This document shows positions 1 to 10,012 of a stretch of 64,000 nt of DNA, piece by piece. How positions within the stretch are numbered: position 1 is the stretch's first letter; every line of letters begins with the position of its first letter. The DNA lies in assembly GCA_964471115.1 (NCBI GenBank), contig CAYYFE010000009.1, positions 35,026 to 99,025 of the forward strand, written 5' to 3'. The position numbers were made by a program, and so were the translations under genes. Under the pieces are notes generated by a model. The model did not search any database. It was not told the DNA's origin and worked only from the letters and a program-made list of their open reading frames with translations. Source of the DNA: SYFT01 sp964471115 (GTDB lineage: Bacteria; Acidobacteriota; Vicinamibacteria; Vicinamibacterales; SCN-69-37).

Positions 1-128
1 ACGGTTCGTCGATCCGGACACGAGTGGGCCACTCGTCGTGACCGGCCACGACCACTTGCAGTCCCGCCGCGCCGGCGGCGGGCCGGACCTCGGCCACCAC
101 CTCGTCGACGAGCCGCTGAAGGTTGGTG

Positions 129-136
<8 letters not shown>
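1..136 (-). CDS. 5' end of an unidentified gene, cut by the window edge
   Basis: An open frame starts with ATG at 136 on the minus strand and runs off the window after about 45 codons. It begins MSDTNLQRLVDEVVAEV and continues with Ala/Gly/Val-rich sequence. The ATG overlaps the end of the upstream permease gene (CATGAGTGA), so translation is probably coupled to it. No family is recognisable from this short piece. That it is coding is inferred from the coupled start and the absence of stops. Confidence 0.55.
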
Positions 137-2585
<2,449 letters not shown>

Positions 2586-2685
2586 GGGACCGGCCGAATC
2601 GTACTCCGGATACGTCTTATCGGGAGGATTCCCCCCCGGGCAACTTGACTTCGCAGAGGGGCATTGACAGCATCACTAGGGATCG

Positions 2686-3126
2686 ATGGTCGTACGCAAC
2701 GTCACACAGAAGGTCGCCCTGCTGGCGGCCACGGCGGCCCTGGCCGGTTGTTCGGAGCTGGGCCCCACCACGCCGCAGGGGCCGGGCGCCGGCGCTCCGG
2801 TCGTGAGTGAACACTTCAGCGGGACCCTCGCGCTGCGGGGGTCGCAGTTTTATTCCTTTCAGGTCGAGAGCAACGGCGGCCAGACGTTCCTGACGCTGGT
2901 CGACGCCCGCGAAAACGGGGTCGTCACCGAAGCGCTGCTCACGATTGGCCTGGGCGTGCCGCGCGGCACCCAGTGCATCGCCACCAACGCCCTGTCGGTC
3001 AAGTCGAGCGGCACCCCGCAGATCAGCGGCGTCACCAACAAGGGCATTCACTGCGCCGTGATCACGGACCTCGGCAACCTCACCAGCCCGGCGACGTTCC
3101 TGGTGAACATCACGCACCCGAAATGA
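2686..3126 (+). CDS. small lipoprotein, first of three tandem paralogues
   Basis: 146 aa. The N-terminus is a lipoprotein signal with lipobox LAGC (Cys22), followed by a Pro/Gly-rich linker. The mature part carries a pattern shared with the next two genes: FSGTLALRGSQFYSFQV, a glycine-rich GLGVPRGTQC segment, a second cysteine in the C-terminal third (HCAVITDLGNL) and a final beta strand ending in HP. This suggests a small beta-sandwich with one disulfide, anchored in an outer or periplasmic membrane. The fold resembles bacterial pre-peptidase C-terminal-like modules, but that is a guess. The stop overlaps the next start (ATGA at 3123-3126). Confidence 0.8.
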   Translation: MVVRNVTQKVALLAATAALAGCSELGPTTPQGPGAGAPVVSEHFSGTLALRGSQFYSFQVESNGGQTFLTLVDARENGVVTEALLTIGLGVPRGTQCIATNALSVKSSGTPQISGVTNKGIHCAVITDLGNLTSPATFLVNITHPK

Positions 3127-3575
3127 CGCGCCACTGCCTGTTGTCCCGTCGTCTGGCCGGACTGGCCCTGCTGCTGTCGGCGGCGGCCGGCTGCAACGCC
3201 ACCACGGCGCCCGAGGATGCCGACAGCCGCATCACGCCGGCGGTGCTCATCACGTCCACGTTTGCGGGGACCTTGTCGCAGAACGGCTCGCAGTTCTATT
3301 CGTTTGTCGTCACCCACCAGGGGCCGGTGAGCCTGACGCTGGCGGCCGTCCAGACCCCCGGCGGCGGCGCGCTCGCCATTCCGGTGGGCGTCGGCGTGGG
3401 CATCCCGCGCGGTACGGGCTGCGCGCGCAGCCAGTCGGTTGCCACGCCGCCCGGCCTGGCGGCGCAGATCAGCGTGACGCTCAACCCGGGCACCTATTGT
3501 GCGTCGGTCTTCGACACCGGTGCGCTGACGGGCACCGTCAATTTCGCCATGCGCATCACCTATCCCCAGTCATGA
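3123..3575 (+). CDS. small lipoprotein, second of three tandem paralogues
   Basis: 150 aa. Lipoprotein signal with AAGC lipobox, then a shared core: FAGTLSQNGSQFYSFVV, GVGIPRGTGC and TYCASVFDTGALTGTVNF. It is the closest of the three to the family average. Start chosen at the ATG that overlaps the previous stop as ATGA; an upstream in-frame ATG at 2973 would lie deep inside the preceding gene and lose the signal peptide. The stop again overlaps the next start (3572-3575). Function unknown; likely membrane-anchored and produced together with its neighbours. Confidence 0.8.
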   Translation: MTRHCLLSRRLAGLALLLSAAAGCNATTAPEDADSRITPAVLITSTFAGTLSQNGSQFYSFVVTHQGPVSLTLAAVQTPGGGALAIPVGVGVGIPRGTGCARSQSVATPPGLAAQISVTLNPGTYCASVFDTGALTGTVNFAMRITYPQS

Positions 3576-4018
3576 GACACACCATGCGCTTTCCTTCGCT
3601 TGCGCTTGCCGCGCTGGTCCTGTCGGCGATGACCGCCACGGCCTGTGATGACAACGACACGCCGCCCACCACGCCGCCCGCGCCGACCACGGCGAGCGTG
3701 ACGTGGCAGACCAACCTCGCCAACGGCGGCGCCTCTTCGCGGTCGTTCAAGACGACGCGCACCGGCACGGTGAGCGTGACGCTGCAGTCGCTCAGCGCGG
3801 CCGCCGGCGTGCGCGCCGGTCTGGGGGTGGGCATCCCGCTGGCCGATGGGTCAGGGTGTGTGTTGAGCCGGTCGGTGGAAACCACCGCCGGGGCCACGGC
3901 GCAGCTCGAGCTGTCGGTGGACGCCGGCGACTACTGCGTGCAGGTCTACGACCTGGGTGAAATCACCCAGCCGACCGGGTTCACGGTGCTGCTGGTCTAT
4001 CCCATTCAGTCGACGTAA
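3572..4018 (+). CDS. small lipoprotein, third of three tandem paralogues
   Basis: 148 aa. The signal peptide ends at ATAC, with a Thr/Pro-rich linker after it. The core repeats the family features GLGVGIPLADGSGC and DYCVQVYDLGEITQPTGF. Start chosen at the ATGA overlap with the previous gene; a more upstream GTG would lack a signal peptide. A second ATG four codons on (MRFPSL) is also possible. The 3' end overlaps by 38 nt a small convergent gene on the minus strand. Confidence 0.8.
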   Translation: MRHTMRFPSLALAALVLSAMTATACDDNDTPPTTPPAPTTASVTWQTNLANGGASSRSFKTTRTGTVSVTLQSLSAAAGVRAGLGVGIPLADGSGCVLSRSVETTAGATAQLELSVDAGDYCVQVYDLGEITQPTGFTVLLVYPIQST

Positions 4019-4238
4019 CGGGCGGCGGCGCCACCCGCAGGTGCCGCGTGCGCATGGCGCGCGCCTGCTGTTCGGCCTCGGCCCACGAGGCGTGCACGGT
4101 GCTGTCGACGCACGTGTCGCCGTGGAACACGTCGACCGCAAAGCCGTCTTCAGTGACGGCAATCCCGCAATACGAGCGCGCCGGCCCTGAGCCCGCGGAC
4201 CAGACTTCCGTCCACGATTCCTCCCACACTGTGGCCAT
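3981..4238 (-). CDS. small uncharacterised protein, convergent with the lipoprotein operon
   Basis: 85 aa starting MATVWEESWTEVWS, with an ideal Shine-Dalgarno GGAGGA seven nt upstream on the minus strand, which decides the start. The protein is soluble, rich in Trp, Glu and Val, with two cysteines and segments such as SYCGIAVTEDGFAVDVFHG that suggest a small beta-sheet fold. No family is recognised. Its 3' end overlaps the last codons of the convergent lipoprotein gene. Confidence 0.7.
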   Translation of the reverse strand: MATVWEESWTEVWSAGSGPARSYCGIAVTEDGFAVDVFHGDTCVDSTVHASWAEAEQQARAMRTRHLRVAPPPVTSTEWDRPAAP

Positions 4239-4279
4239 GTGTCCTCCGGCTGGCAACGGTAGCGCCGGCCGGAGGCGTG

Positions 4280-4305
4280 CGCCATCCGGCAAACACCGGA
4301 TGGCG
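4280..4305. repeat. hairpin between divergent genes
   Basis: CGCCATCCGG and CCGGATGGCG form a perfect 10-bp stem around a CAAACA loop. It lies between the divergent starts at 4238 and 4341. There is no T-tract, so it is more likely a dispersed palindrome or leader structure than a terminator. Confidence 0.5.
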
Positions 4306-4340
4306 AGATCCGGCGAAGCCGGGATAGGCTGAGCCCAGCC

Positions 4341-5693
4341 ATGCGACTGCGCACCTGGCCCGTGGCCGCCGTCGGCCTGCTGGGCCTGCTGGTCCTCATC
4401 GTGGCCTCGCTGGCCACGGCCTACGAGCGCGCCCAGGCGACCGCCGGCCAGCTCGACGAGCTGAACCGGCAGCACCGCGCCATTTTCAGCAAGCTGCGCG
4501 TGGTGCGCACGGACGTCTATCAGTCGGCCATCTACGCCCGCGACTATCTGCTCGACACGCGCGGCGCCCAGGACGATCACTACCGGGAACGTCTGGTCTG
4601 GTTCCGGGATTCGACGCGCGCGGCGCTCGACGAGCTGGCCCTGTTGCTGGCCGGCACCGAGGCGCGCGCGGCCCGCCTGGCGGACCTGCGGGTGGCCGTC
4701 GACATGTACTTCGCGCAGTTCGATCCGCTGTTCACCTGGTCGCCGGCCGACAAGCTGCGCCTGGGCGCGCAGTTTGTCCGCACCGAGGTCATTTCGCGCC
4801 GCGAAGAGGCCCTGGGGCTGGCGCGCGAGATCGAGGCGCTCAACGACGCCGCGTTTGATGAACAACGCGCGACGATCGTCGAGCGGCGGACGGCGTTTCA
4901 GCAGAGCCTGTTGACGCTGCTCTGGCAGTGCCTGGTGCTGGGTGCCATCGTGTCGGTCGTCGCGGTCGCGCGCCTGCGCGCGCTCGAGCGGCGCCACGAC
5001 GAGCAGCGCGAGTTTGCGGAGGCGGCCGAACGCCGCATGCGCCTGTTGTCGCAGCAGATCGTGGCCGCGCAGGAGGAGGAACGGCGCAAACTCTCGCGCG
5101 AACTGCACGATCACGTGGGGCAGCTGCTCACCGGCCTGCGCATGTCGCTGGGCGGCATCGATCGCGCGACGGGCCCCGCGCGCCCCACCGTGCTGGCCGA
5201 TGCGCGCCGCGTGGTCGACGACCTCACCCGGATCGTCCGCGATCTGGCGTCGGGGCTGCGGCCCAGCATGCTGGACGACTTCGGTCTGCAGCCGGCGCTC
5301 GAGTGGCTGGCGCGCGACGTCTCGCGGCGCTGTGATCTGCCCGTCACCGTGACCGTGGAGGGCGCCGTCGAGGATCTGCCCGATGCCCACCGGACGTGTG
5401 TCTATCGTGTGGTCCAGGAGGCGTTGACCAACGTCGTCAAACATGCGCGCGCGACGCGCGTGGAGGTCACCGTGCGGCGGACCGTTGGCGGGTTGACCGC
5501 GACGGTGGTGGATGACGGGCGGGGGTTCGTCCCGGACGGGCGCGCGGCGGGCATCGGCCTGCGCGGCGTCGAGGAACGCGTCAAGGAACTGTCGGGTTCG
5601 GTGCAGGTGGTGTCGACGGAGGGTCAGGGGACCTCGTTGGCCGTGTCGTTGCCGTTGTCCATGGAGGTGTCTTCTGCGCGTCTTGCTGGCTGA
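4341..5693 (+). CDS. sensor histidine kinase, NarL/DesK type (HisKA_3)
   Basis: 450 aa. Two membrane helices (about 7-28 and 194-214) bracket a roughly 165-residue helical sensor region. A coiled coil follows, then the HisKA_3 dimerisation box with phospho-accepting His256 (RELHDHVGQLL) and a GHKL ATPase domain: N box at about 359-370 (QEALTNVVKHAR) and G box DDGRGF near 392. It should autophosphorylate and pass phosphate to the LuxR-type regulator encoded next, whose reading frame begins inside this gene's last codons. The sensed signal is unknown. Confidence 0.95.
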   Translation: MRLRTWPVAAVGLLGLLVLIVASLATAYERAQATAGQLDELNRQHRAIFSKLRVVRTDVYQSAIYARDYLLDTRGAQDDHYRERLVWFRDSTRAALDELALLLAGTEARAARLADLRVAVDMYFAQFDPLFTWSPADKLRLGAQFVRTEVISRREEALGLAREIEALNDAAFDEQRATIVERRTAFQQSLLTLLWQCLVLGAIVSVVAVARLRALERRHDEQREFAEAAERRMRLLSQQIVAAQEEERRKLSRELHDHVGQLLTGLRMSLGGIDRATGPARPTVLADARRVVDDLTRIVRDLASGLRPSMLDDFGLQPALEWLARDVSRRCDLPVTVTVEGAVEDLPDAHRTCVYRVVQEALTNVVKHARATRVEVTVRRTVGGLTATVVDDGRGFVPDGRAAGIGLRGVEERVKELSGSVQVVSTEGQGTSLAVSLPLSMEVSSARLAG

Positions 5694-6315
5694 CGATCAT
5701 GCGATCGTGCGAAGGGGGCTGCGGAGCCTGCTTGAAACCGATCCGTCCATCGAGGTGGTGGGCGAGGCGAGTGACGGCATGGAGGCGTTGCGCCTGGCCG
5801 AATCGCTCGCGCCCGACGTGGCCATCGTCGACATCGCGATGCCGATGCTCAACGGCATCGAGGTGACCGAGCGGCTGCGTCATCAGACTCCGGCGCCCAA
5901 GGTCCTCGTGCTGAGCATGCACACCGACGAGTCGTACATCCTGCGGGCGCTGGCCGCCGGCGCGCAGGCGTATCTGCTCAAGGATGCGACCGACGAGGAG
6001 TTGTGGCCCGCGCTCAAGGCCGTGAGCGCCGGCAAGCCGTACGTCAGCCAGGTCGTCTCGAGCGTCCTGATGGAGGACTACGTGCGGCACCTGCAGTCCA
6101 AGGGGCTGACCGACACGTTCCATCTGCTCACCGCGCGCGAGCGCGAAGTGCTGCAGCTGCTGGCCGAGGGCCGGTCCAACAAGGAGGTGGCCGCGGTTCT
6201 CGACGTCGGCCTGTCGACCGTGGAAACCCACCGCGCCAACCTCATGCAGAAGCTCAACCTGCACAATACGGCGGAGATCGTCCTCTACGCGGTGCGCAAG
6301 GGGATCATCAAGTAA
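5674..6315 (+). CDS. NarL/FixJ-family response regulator with a CTG start
   Basis: 213 aa. The receiver domain has the acidic pair D7/D8, phospho-acceptor D53 (VAIVDIAMP) and conserved K103; a LuxR-type HTH lies at about 152-195. No ATG, GTG or upstream TTG fits: the frame upstream is non-homologous, while CTG at 5674 gives the canonical family N-terminus MRVLLADDH and sits five nt after a GGAGGT Shine-Dalgarno (5663-5668). A TTG at 5683 would remove three conserved residues. The start lies within the kinase gene (overlap 20 nt), so the two are translated together. Confidence 0.92.
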   Translation: MRVLLADDHAIVRRGLRSLLETDPSIEVVGEASDGMEALRLAESLAPDVAIVDIAMPMLNGIEVTERLRHQTPAPKVLVLSMHTDESYILRALAAGAQAYLLKDATDEELWPALKAVSAGKPYVSQVVSSVLMEDYVRHLQSKGLTDTFHLLTAREREVLQLLAEGRSNKEVAAVLDVGLSTVETHRANLMQKLNLHNTAEIVLYAVRKGIIK

Positions 6316-6366
6316 ACAGGGTCCACAGGGTCCACAGGGTCCACAGGGTCCACAAGGTCCACAGGG
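6316..6366. repeat. tandem minisatellite, 10-bp unit gtccacaggg
   Basis: About five head-to-tail copies of a 10-bp unit follow directly after the response regulator stop codon, one with a single substitution (cacaagg). The reverse complement resembles the GGACC-rich repeat at 7209-7246. Confidence 0.9.
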
Positions 6367-6373
6367 TGCGGTG

Positions 6374-6404
6374 CGTAGCGCGGCCCGCTCTGGGGGCCGC
6401 GATC
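6374..6404. repeat. REP-like palindrome, copy 1
   Basis: The sequence begins cgtagcgcggcccgctctgg and closes with gggccgcgatc, so cgcggccc pairs with gggccgcg around a short loop. Near-identical elements lie at 10691, 30537, 34212, 55321 (inverted), 57701 and 61069. Confidence 0.85.
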
Positions 6405-6407
6405 GGG

Positions 6408-6492
6408 CCGAAGCTGCGTGAGCGGCTTCGGCGTCCAGGGCGCAGCGAGCGTGTGGATTGGCTTGCCAGCCGAAGCTGCGGGCGCAGCGAGC
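6408..6492. repeat. short direct repeats upstream of tRNA-Ser
   Basis: ccgaagctgcg occurs at 6408 and 6470, and ggcgcagcgagcg at about 6439 and 6480. No coding potential is seen in this spacer between the minisatellite and tRNA-Ser. Confidence 0.5.
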
Positions 6493-6509
6493 GCTTAGCG
6501 AAGGCTGGC

Positions 6510-6595
6510 GGAGAGAGAGGGATTCGAACCCTCGGTAGAGTTTCCCCTACACACGCTTTCCAAGCGTGCTCCTTCAACCACTCGGACATCTCTCC
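6510..6595 (-). tRNA. tRNA-Ser (GGA anticodon)
   Basis: 86 nt on the minus strand. The acceptor stem GGAGAGA pairs with TCTCTCC; the anticodon stem CACGC/GCGTG encloses the loop TTGGAAA with anticodon GGA; a long variable arm is present, as expected of class II serine tRNAs; the T arm contains GGTTCGAATCC. CCA is not encoded. Confidence 0.95.
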
Positions 6596-6637
6596 GCACC
6601 GAGGCTCGCAGGCTGGCCGCCCGCTCGCCGATCGGAA

Positions 6638-7189
6638 TCACCAGTGTAATGCCGAACGAGACCCGAAACGCACCGACTGCAGGAACGCCTCGATCGATTC
6701 GTGCCACCGAGCGACCGTGGCGGCCGGGCCAACGACGCGGATGAAGTAGGGGCCGTTGGACGTCTCGACCACCGCCGCTCTGAGGCGGAACCCGGGTTTG
6801 TTGAACTTCTCGGCCGACCCCGGCGTGACCTCGGCGACCAGCGTGCCGGTGGCGTCGACCAGCGTCATCCGCAGCCCGTTGACGCGGCGTTCCGACACGG
6901 ACGCCACCTGCTTGGTGGGCCGGCCGTCCGGCTGCGCGATCTGGCCCAGCCAGCGGTCGATGTTCGCCTGCACGCTGCCGCCCGTTCCGCCGAAGAAATA
7001 CACGATAAGCGACGCATCCTCGGTGTCGCCATCGGCCTTCGGCAGCGCGTATTCGGCCACCCGCATCATCGACGACGTGGGTTTCGACGCCCACTCGGCC
7101 GGCGCCGTGAAGTGCAGCCGGCCCTGCACGGCCTGCGGGCTCGTGCCGGCGGCCAGGACCAACGCCGAAATCAGCACCGAAATCACCAT
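6638..7189 (-). CDS. secreted protein of unknown function
   Basis: 183 aa. A signal peptide (MVISVLISALVLAAG) precedes a soluble domain with FTAPAEWASKPTSSMMRVAEYALP, Gly-rich turns (FFGGTGGSVQANIDRWLGQ) and a C-terminal RWHESIEAFLQSVRF helix. This layout resembles small PsbP/MOG1-like periplasmic proteins common in Acidobacteria and Deltaproteobacteria; the comparison is from memory of the pattern only. It lies directly upstream of tRNA-Ser on the same strand. Confidence 0.75.
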   Translation of the reverse strand: MVISVLISALVLAAGTSPQAVQGRLHFTAPAEWASKPTSSMMRVAEYALPKADGDTEDASLIVYFFGGTGGSVQANIDRWLGQIAQPDGRPTKQVASVSERRVNGLRMTLVDATGTLVAEVTPGSAEKFNKPGFRLRAAVVETSNGPYFIRVVGPAATVARWHESIEAFLQSVRFGSRSALHW

Positions 7190-7208
7190 GCCCCATTCTA
7201 CGCACGCC

Positions 7209-7246
7209 CCCTGTGGACCCGTTGGACCCGTTGGACCCGTTGGACC
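7209..7246. repeat. tandem minisatellite, 9-bp unit gttggaccc
   Basis: Three to four copies of a 9-bp unit lie between the divergent secreted-protein gene and the SRP RNA. A TTGGAC from the repeat lies 19 nt before the TAGAAT box (7247-7252), so it may serve as a weak -35 element for the RNA gene. Confidence 0.85.
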
Positions 7247-7265
7247 TAGAATGTTCTAAGCACGC

Positions 7266-7376
7266 CGGACCGCGGTCCGGACCCTGTGCAAGTCCAGTCG
7301 ACAAACCGCGTCAGGGCCGGAAGGCAGCAGCGCTCAGTCGATCCTGTGCTGTGCCGCAGGCCATCCGGATCGCGGT
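7266..7376 (+). ncRNA. ffs: signal recognition particle RNA (small 4.5S type)
   Basis: The core gtcagggccggaaggcagca matches the universally conserved Ffh-binding domain of bacterial SRP RNA (symmetric loop plus GGAA tetraloop). The long arm closes with ccgcg-tccgga (7270-7281) pairing with tccgga-cgcgg (7364-7375). A TAGAAT -10 box at 7247-7252 fits transcription starting near 7260. The position immediately before dnaX is a common bacterial arrangement. Ends are approximate. Confidence 0.88.
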
Positions 7377-7389
7377 CGGGCGTGTGACA

Positions 7390-9120
7390 ATGCCCGACAC
7401 ACCCGTGAACAGCCCCGCCCACGTCGCCCTCGCCCGCAAATGGCGCCCGCAGCGCTTCGAAGACGTCATCGGCCAGCGCGGCGTCGTCGATACGCTGCGC
7501 AACGCGATTGCGTCGGGCCGGCTGGCCCAGTCGTTCATCTTCGCGGGCCCGCGTGGTGTGGGCAAGACCACCACCGCCCGCATCCTGGCGCGCGCGCTGA
7601 GCTGCGTGAACGGGCCCACGGCCGACCCGTGCGGCGAGTGTGAGCCGTGCCGCGAAATCGCCGAGGGCCGCGACGTCGATGTTCTGGAAATCGACGGCGC
7701 CACCTACACCGGCGTCGACGCCGTCCGCGAAGTCATCGTGGAGCCGTTGTCGATTGCGCCGATGCGCAACCGGTTCAAGGTGTTCATCATCGACGAAGTG
7801 CATCGGCTGTCGAAGAACGCGTTTGACGCGCTCCTCAAGTCGATTGAAGAACCGCCGCCGTACGTGAAATTCATGATGGCCACCACCGAGCTCGATTCGG
7901 TGCCGGCCACCATCCAGTCGCGCTCGCAGGTCTTCGAGCTGCGCGCGCTGCCGTTTTCGTCCATCCGCTCGCAGCTGGCCGACGTCGCGTCGCGCGAGGG
8001 CGTGACGATGGACGACGGCGCGTTGTCGCTGCTGGCGCGCGCGGCCGAAGGCAGCATGCGCGACGGCCTGAGCGCGCTCGATCAGGTGCTGGCCTTCAGC
8101 GACCAGCGTGTGACGGCAGACGACGTCAGCAAGGTGCTGGGGTTGATCGGCCGCGACGTGCAGTTCGACATCGCGGAGACTGTGGCGCGCGAGGACGCCG
8201 GCGCCATTCTCGACCATGCCGCGCGGGTCGTGGAGGCGGGCTTCGACCTGCGCACGGTCTGCCGCGAGCTGGCCCGCCTGATGCGCGACCTGATGGTGCT
8301 GCGCATCGACGCCGGACGCGCCAGTGATCCCGACATCGCGTCGGAACTCGAGCGCGATCGCCTCCTGGCGCTCGCGCAGTTGTATTCGCGCGAAGACCTG
8401 CTGCGGTCGTTTGACCTGCTCGCCATGGCCGAACGCGACTTGCGCTCCTCCTCGCAGCCGCGCCATACGTTCGAGATGGCGATGCTCAAATGGATCCACC
8501 TGCGCAAGCTCACGCCGATCGAGGAACTGATTGCAGGTGGCGGCCAGGGGCGGCAAGTGGCGGCAAGTAGCGGCCAGGGGCGGCAAGTAGCGGCGAGTGG
8601 CGGCCAGTCGCGGCAAGTGGCGGCAAGAACCCCAGAACCCCGAACCCCGGAACCCCAGAACCGGAACCCCAGAACCCAGGAACCCATGAACCCAGGAACC
8701 GCGAAGGCAGGTTCCAGCGTTCCCCTGAAGCAGTCGCTGCTGGCCGCCATTCGCGACGCGAACAAGGTGTTTTACGGCATGGTGATCGCGCAGGTGCAGG
8801 CGGTCGAGGTCGAGGGCGATCGCATCGTGTTCACCTTCGCGCCCGCCCACAAGAACCTGAAGACCCAGCTCGAGGGCAAACGCGGCTGGATCGAACAGCT
8901 GGCGCAGCATCAGACCGGCCGCAAGATGACCGTGGAGGTGCGCGAAGGCGTGGCCGCGCCGGCCGCGGCTGAGACGCGTGGTGGTGACGCGGGTGCGGCG
9001 GCCCGGCCGTCCGCCGACAAGCGGCAGGAGCTGCGCGAGAAGGCCAAGGCCGAGCCGGCCGTGCAGACGATTCTCGACGTCCTGGGAGGAGAAATCGAGG
9101 ACGTGGAGGAGATCACATGA
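7390..9120 (+). CDS. dnaX: DNA polymerase III subunits gamma/tau
   Basis: 576 aa clamp-loader ATPase. Walker A GPRGVGKTTTAR (from residue 53), a four-cysteine zinc module just after it (SC..., CGECEPC), Walker B IIDEVH and the sensor-1 segment MMATTELD with the conserved arginine-rich SRSQVFELR. Start chosen at the ATG at 7390, which gives the typical short leader before ALARKWRPQRFEDVIGQ; upstream sequence is the SRP RNA. Residues about 380-437 are a low-complexity segment encoded by minisatellite DNA. The C-terminal third is the poorly conserved tau region. No obvious A-rich slippage site for a gamma form was seen. It overlaps ybaB by 4 nt. Confidence 0.96.
   Translation: MPDTPVNSPAHVALARKWRPQRFEDVIGQRGVVDTLRNAIASGRLAQSFIFAGPRGVGKTTTARILARALSCVNGPTADPCGECEPCREIAEGRDVDVLEIDGATYTGVDAVREVIVEPLSIAPMRNRFKVFIIDEVHRLSKNAFDALLKSIEEPPPYVKFMMATTELDSVPATIQSRSQVFELRALPFSSIRSQLADVASREGVTMDDGALSLLARAAEGSMRDGLSALDQVLAFSDQRVTADDVSKVLGLIGRDVQFDIAETVAREDAGAILDHAARVVEAGFDLRTVCRELARLMRDLMVLRIDAGRASDPDIASELERDRLLALAQLYSREDLLRSFDLLAMAERDLRSSSQPRHTFEMAMLKWIHLRKLTPIEELIAGGGQGRQVAASSGQGRQVAASGGQSRQVAARTPEPRTPEPQNRNPRTQEPMNPGTAKAGSSVPLKQSLLAAIRDANKVFYGMVIAQVQAVEVEGDRIVFTFAPAHKNLKTQLEGKRGWIEQLAQHQTGRKMTVEVREGVAAPAAAETRGGDAGAAARPSADKRQELREKAKAEPAVQTILDVLGGEIEDVEEIT
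8533..8702 (+). repeat. two minisatellites inside the dnaX coding region
   Basis: The first part is built of ggcggc-caggggcggcaagt units encoding repeats of GQGRQVAAS; the second is built of ccccagaacccc-like units encoding Pro/Glu/Asn/Thr-rich sequence. The reading frame is kept. They separate the ATPase/collar part from the C-terminal domain, so they act as an extended linker. Confidence 0.85.
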
Positions 9121-9419
9121 ACATCCAGAACATGATGAAGCAGGCGCAGCAGATGCAGGAGCGCCTGCAGAAGCAGATGGCCGAGATGAAGATCGAGGCC
9201 TCGTCCGGCGGCGGCATGGTCACCGTGGTCGTCAACGGCCACAAGCAGCTGTTGTCGCTCAGACTCGATCCCGAGGCCGTGTCGAAGGACGATGTGGAGA
9301 TGCTGCAGGACTTGATCGTGGCCGCGATGCACGACGCCCATCGCAAGGTGGATGAAGCGCTGGCCAGCCAGATGCAGGGGCTCATGGGCGGTTTGCAGCT
9401 GCCGGGTCTGGGCGGATGA
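9117..9419 (+). CDS. ybaB: YbaB/EbfC nucleoid-associated protein
   Basis: 100 aa. The N-terminal helix is rich in Met and Gln (MMKQAQQMQERLQKQMAEM), followed by the family beta sheet (VTVVVNGHKQLLSLRLDPEAV) and a C-terminal helix with Gly-rich tail. YbaB family proteins form dimers that bind DNA without strong sequence specificity. The start overlaps the dnaX stop and the stop overlaps recR, the classical dnaX-ybaB-recR order. Confidence 0.95.
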   Translation: MNIQNMMKQAQQMQERLQKQMAEMKIEASSGGGMVTVVVNGHKQLLSLRLDPEAVSKDDVEMLQDLIVAAMHDAHRKVDEALASQMQGLMGGLQLPGLGG

Positions 9420-10012
9420 CGCCTGGCGATCCGCTGGCCGGCCTGGTTGCCGCGCTTCAACGTCTGCCCGGCATCGGCGCCAAGAGCGCCCAGCGGCTGG
9501 CGTTCCACCTGCTCAAGACCCCGCGCGAGGACGTCGACGCGCTCTGCGCCGCGATGCTTTCGGTCAAGGACCGCGTGACGTACTGCTCGATCTGCAGTCA
9601 CATCACCGACGTCGATCCCTGCGCCTATTGCACCGACGCCACCCGTGACGGCCGCCTCATCTGTGTCGTCGAGCAGCCGGAAAACGTGTGGGCCGTCGAA
9701 CGCACGCGCGGATTCCGCGGGCGGTACCACGTGCTGATGGGGGCCATCTCGCCGCTGCAGGGCATCGGTCCCGACGACCTCAAGATCAAGGGCCTGCTCG
9801 CACGTGTCGGCGCCGGCGCGGTCGAGGAGGTCATCGTCGCGACCAATCCCACCGTGGAGGGCGAGGCGACGGCGTTGTACCTGGCCAGGCTGCTCAAGCC
9901 GCTGGGCGTCCGGGTCAGCCGGATCGCGATGGGGGTGCCGGTGGGGTCCGACCTCGACTACACCGATGAGTTCACGATGTCGAAGGCGATGGAAGGCCGA
10001 AGGGACATGTAA
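9416..10012 (+). CDS. recR: recombination mediator protein RecR
   Basis: 198 aa, full length for the family. HhH motif near the N-terminus (LQRLPGIGAKSAQRLAFHLL), C4 zinc finger (YCSICSHI...CAYC) and a Toprim domain (LICVVEQPENVWAVERT; YHVLMGAISPLQGIGPDDL). It acts with RecO and RecF in loading RecA at gaps. GTG/ATG context: the ATG overlaps the ybaB stop as ATGA, and the stop overlaps the next start as TAATG. Confidence 0.97.
   Translation: MTPGDPLAGLVAALQRLPGIGAKSAQRLAFHLLKTPREDVDALCAAMLSVKDRVTYCSICSHITDVDPCAYCTDATRDGRLICVVEQPENVWAVERTRGFRGRYHVLMGAISPLQGIGPDDLKIKGLLARVGAGAVEEVIVATNPTVEGEATALYLARLLKPLGVRVSRIAMGVPVGSDLDYTDEFTMSKAMEGRRDM

Noticed and set aside
4341..6315. linking the two-component system to the upstream lipoproteins as one operon
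   Set aside because: A minus-strand gene (3981-4238) lies between them, so they are not co-transcribed.
6316..6366. possible CRISPR array
   Set aside because: Units are 10 bp and directly adjacent with no spacers; no cas genes in the window.
7390..9120. programmed frameshift for a gamma form of DnaX
   Set aside because: No A-rich slippery sequence with a following hairpin was seen in the expected region.
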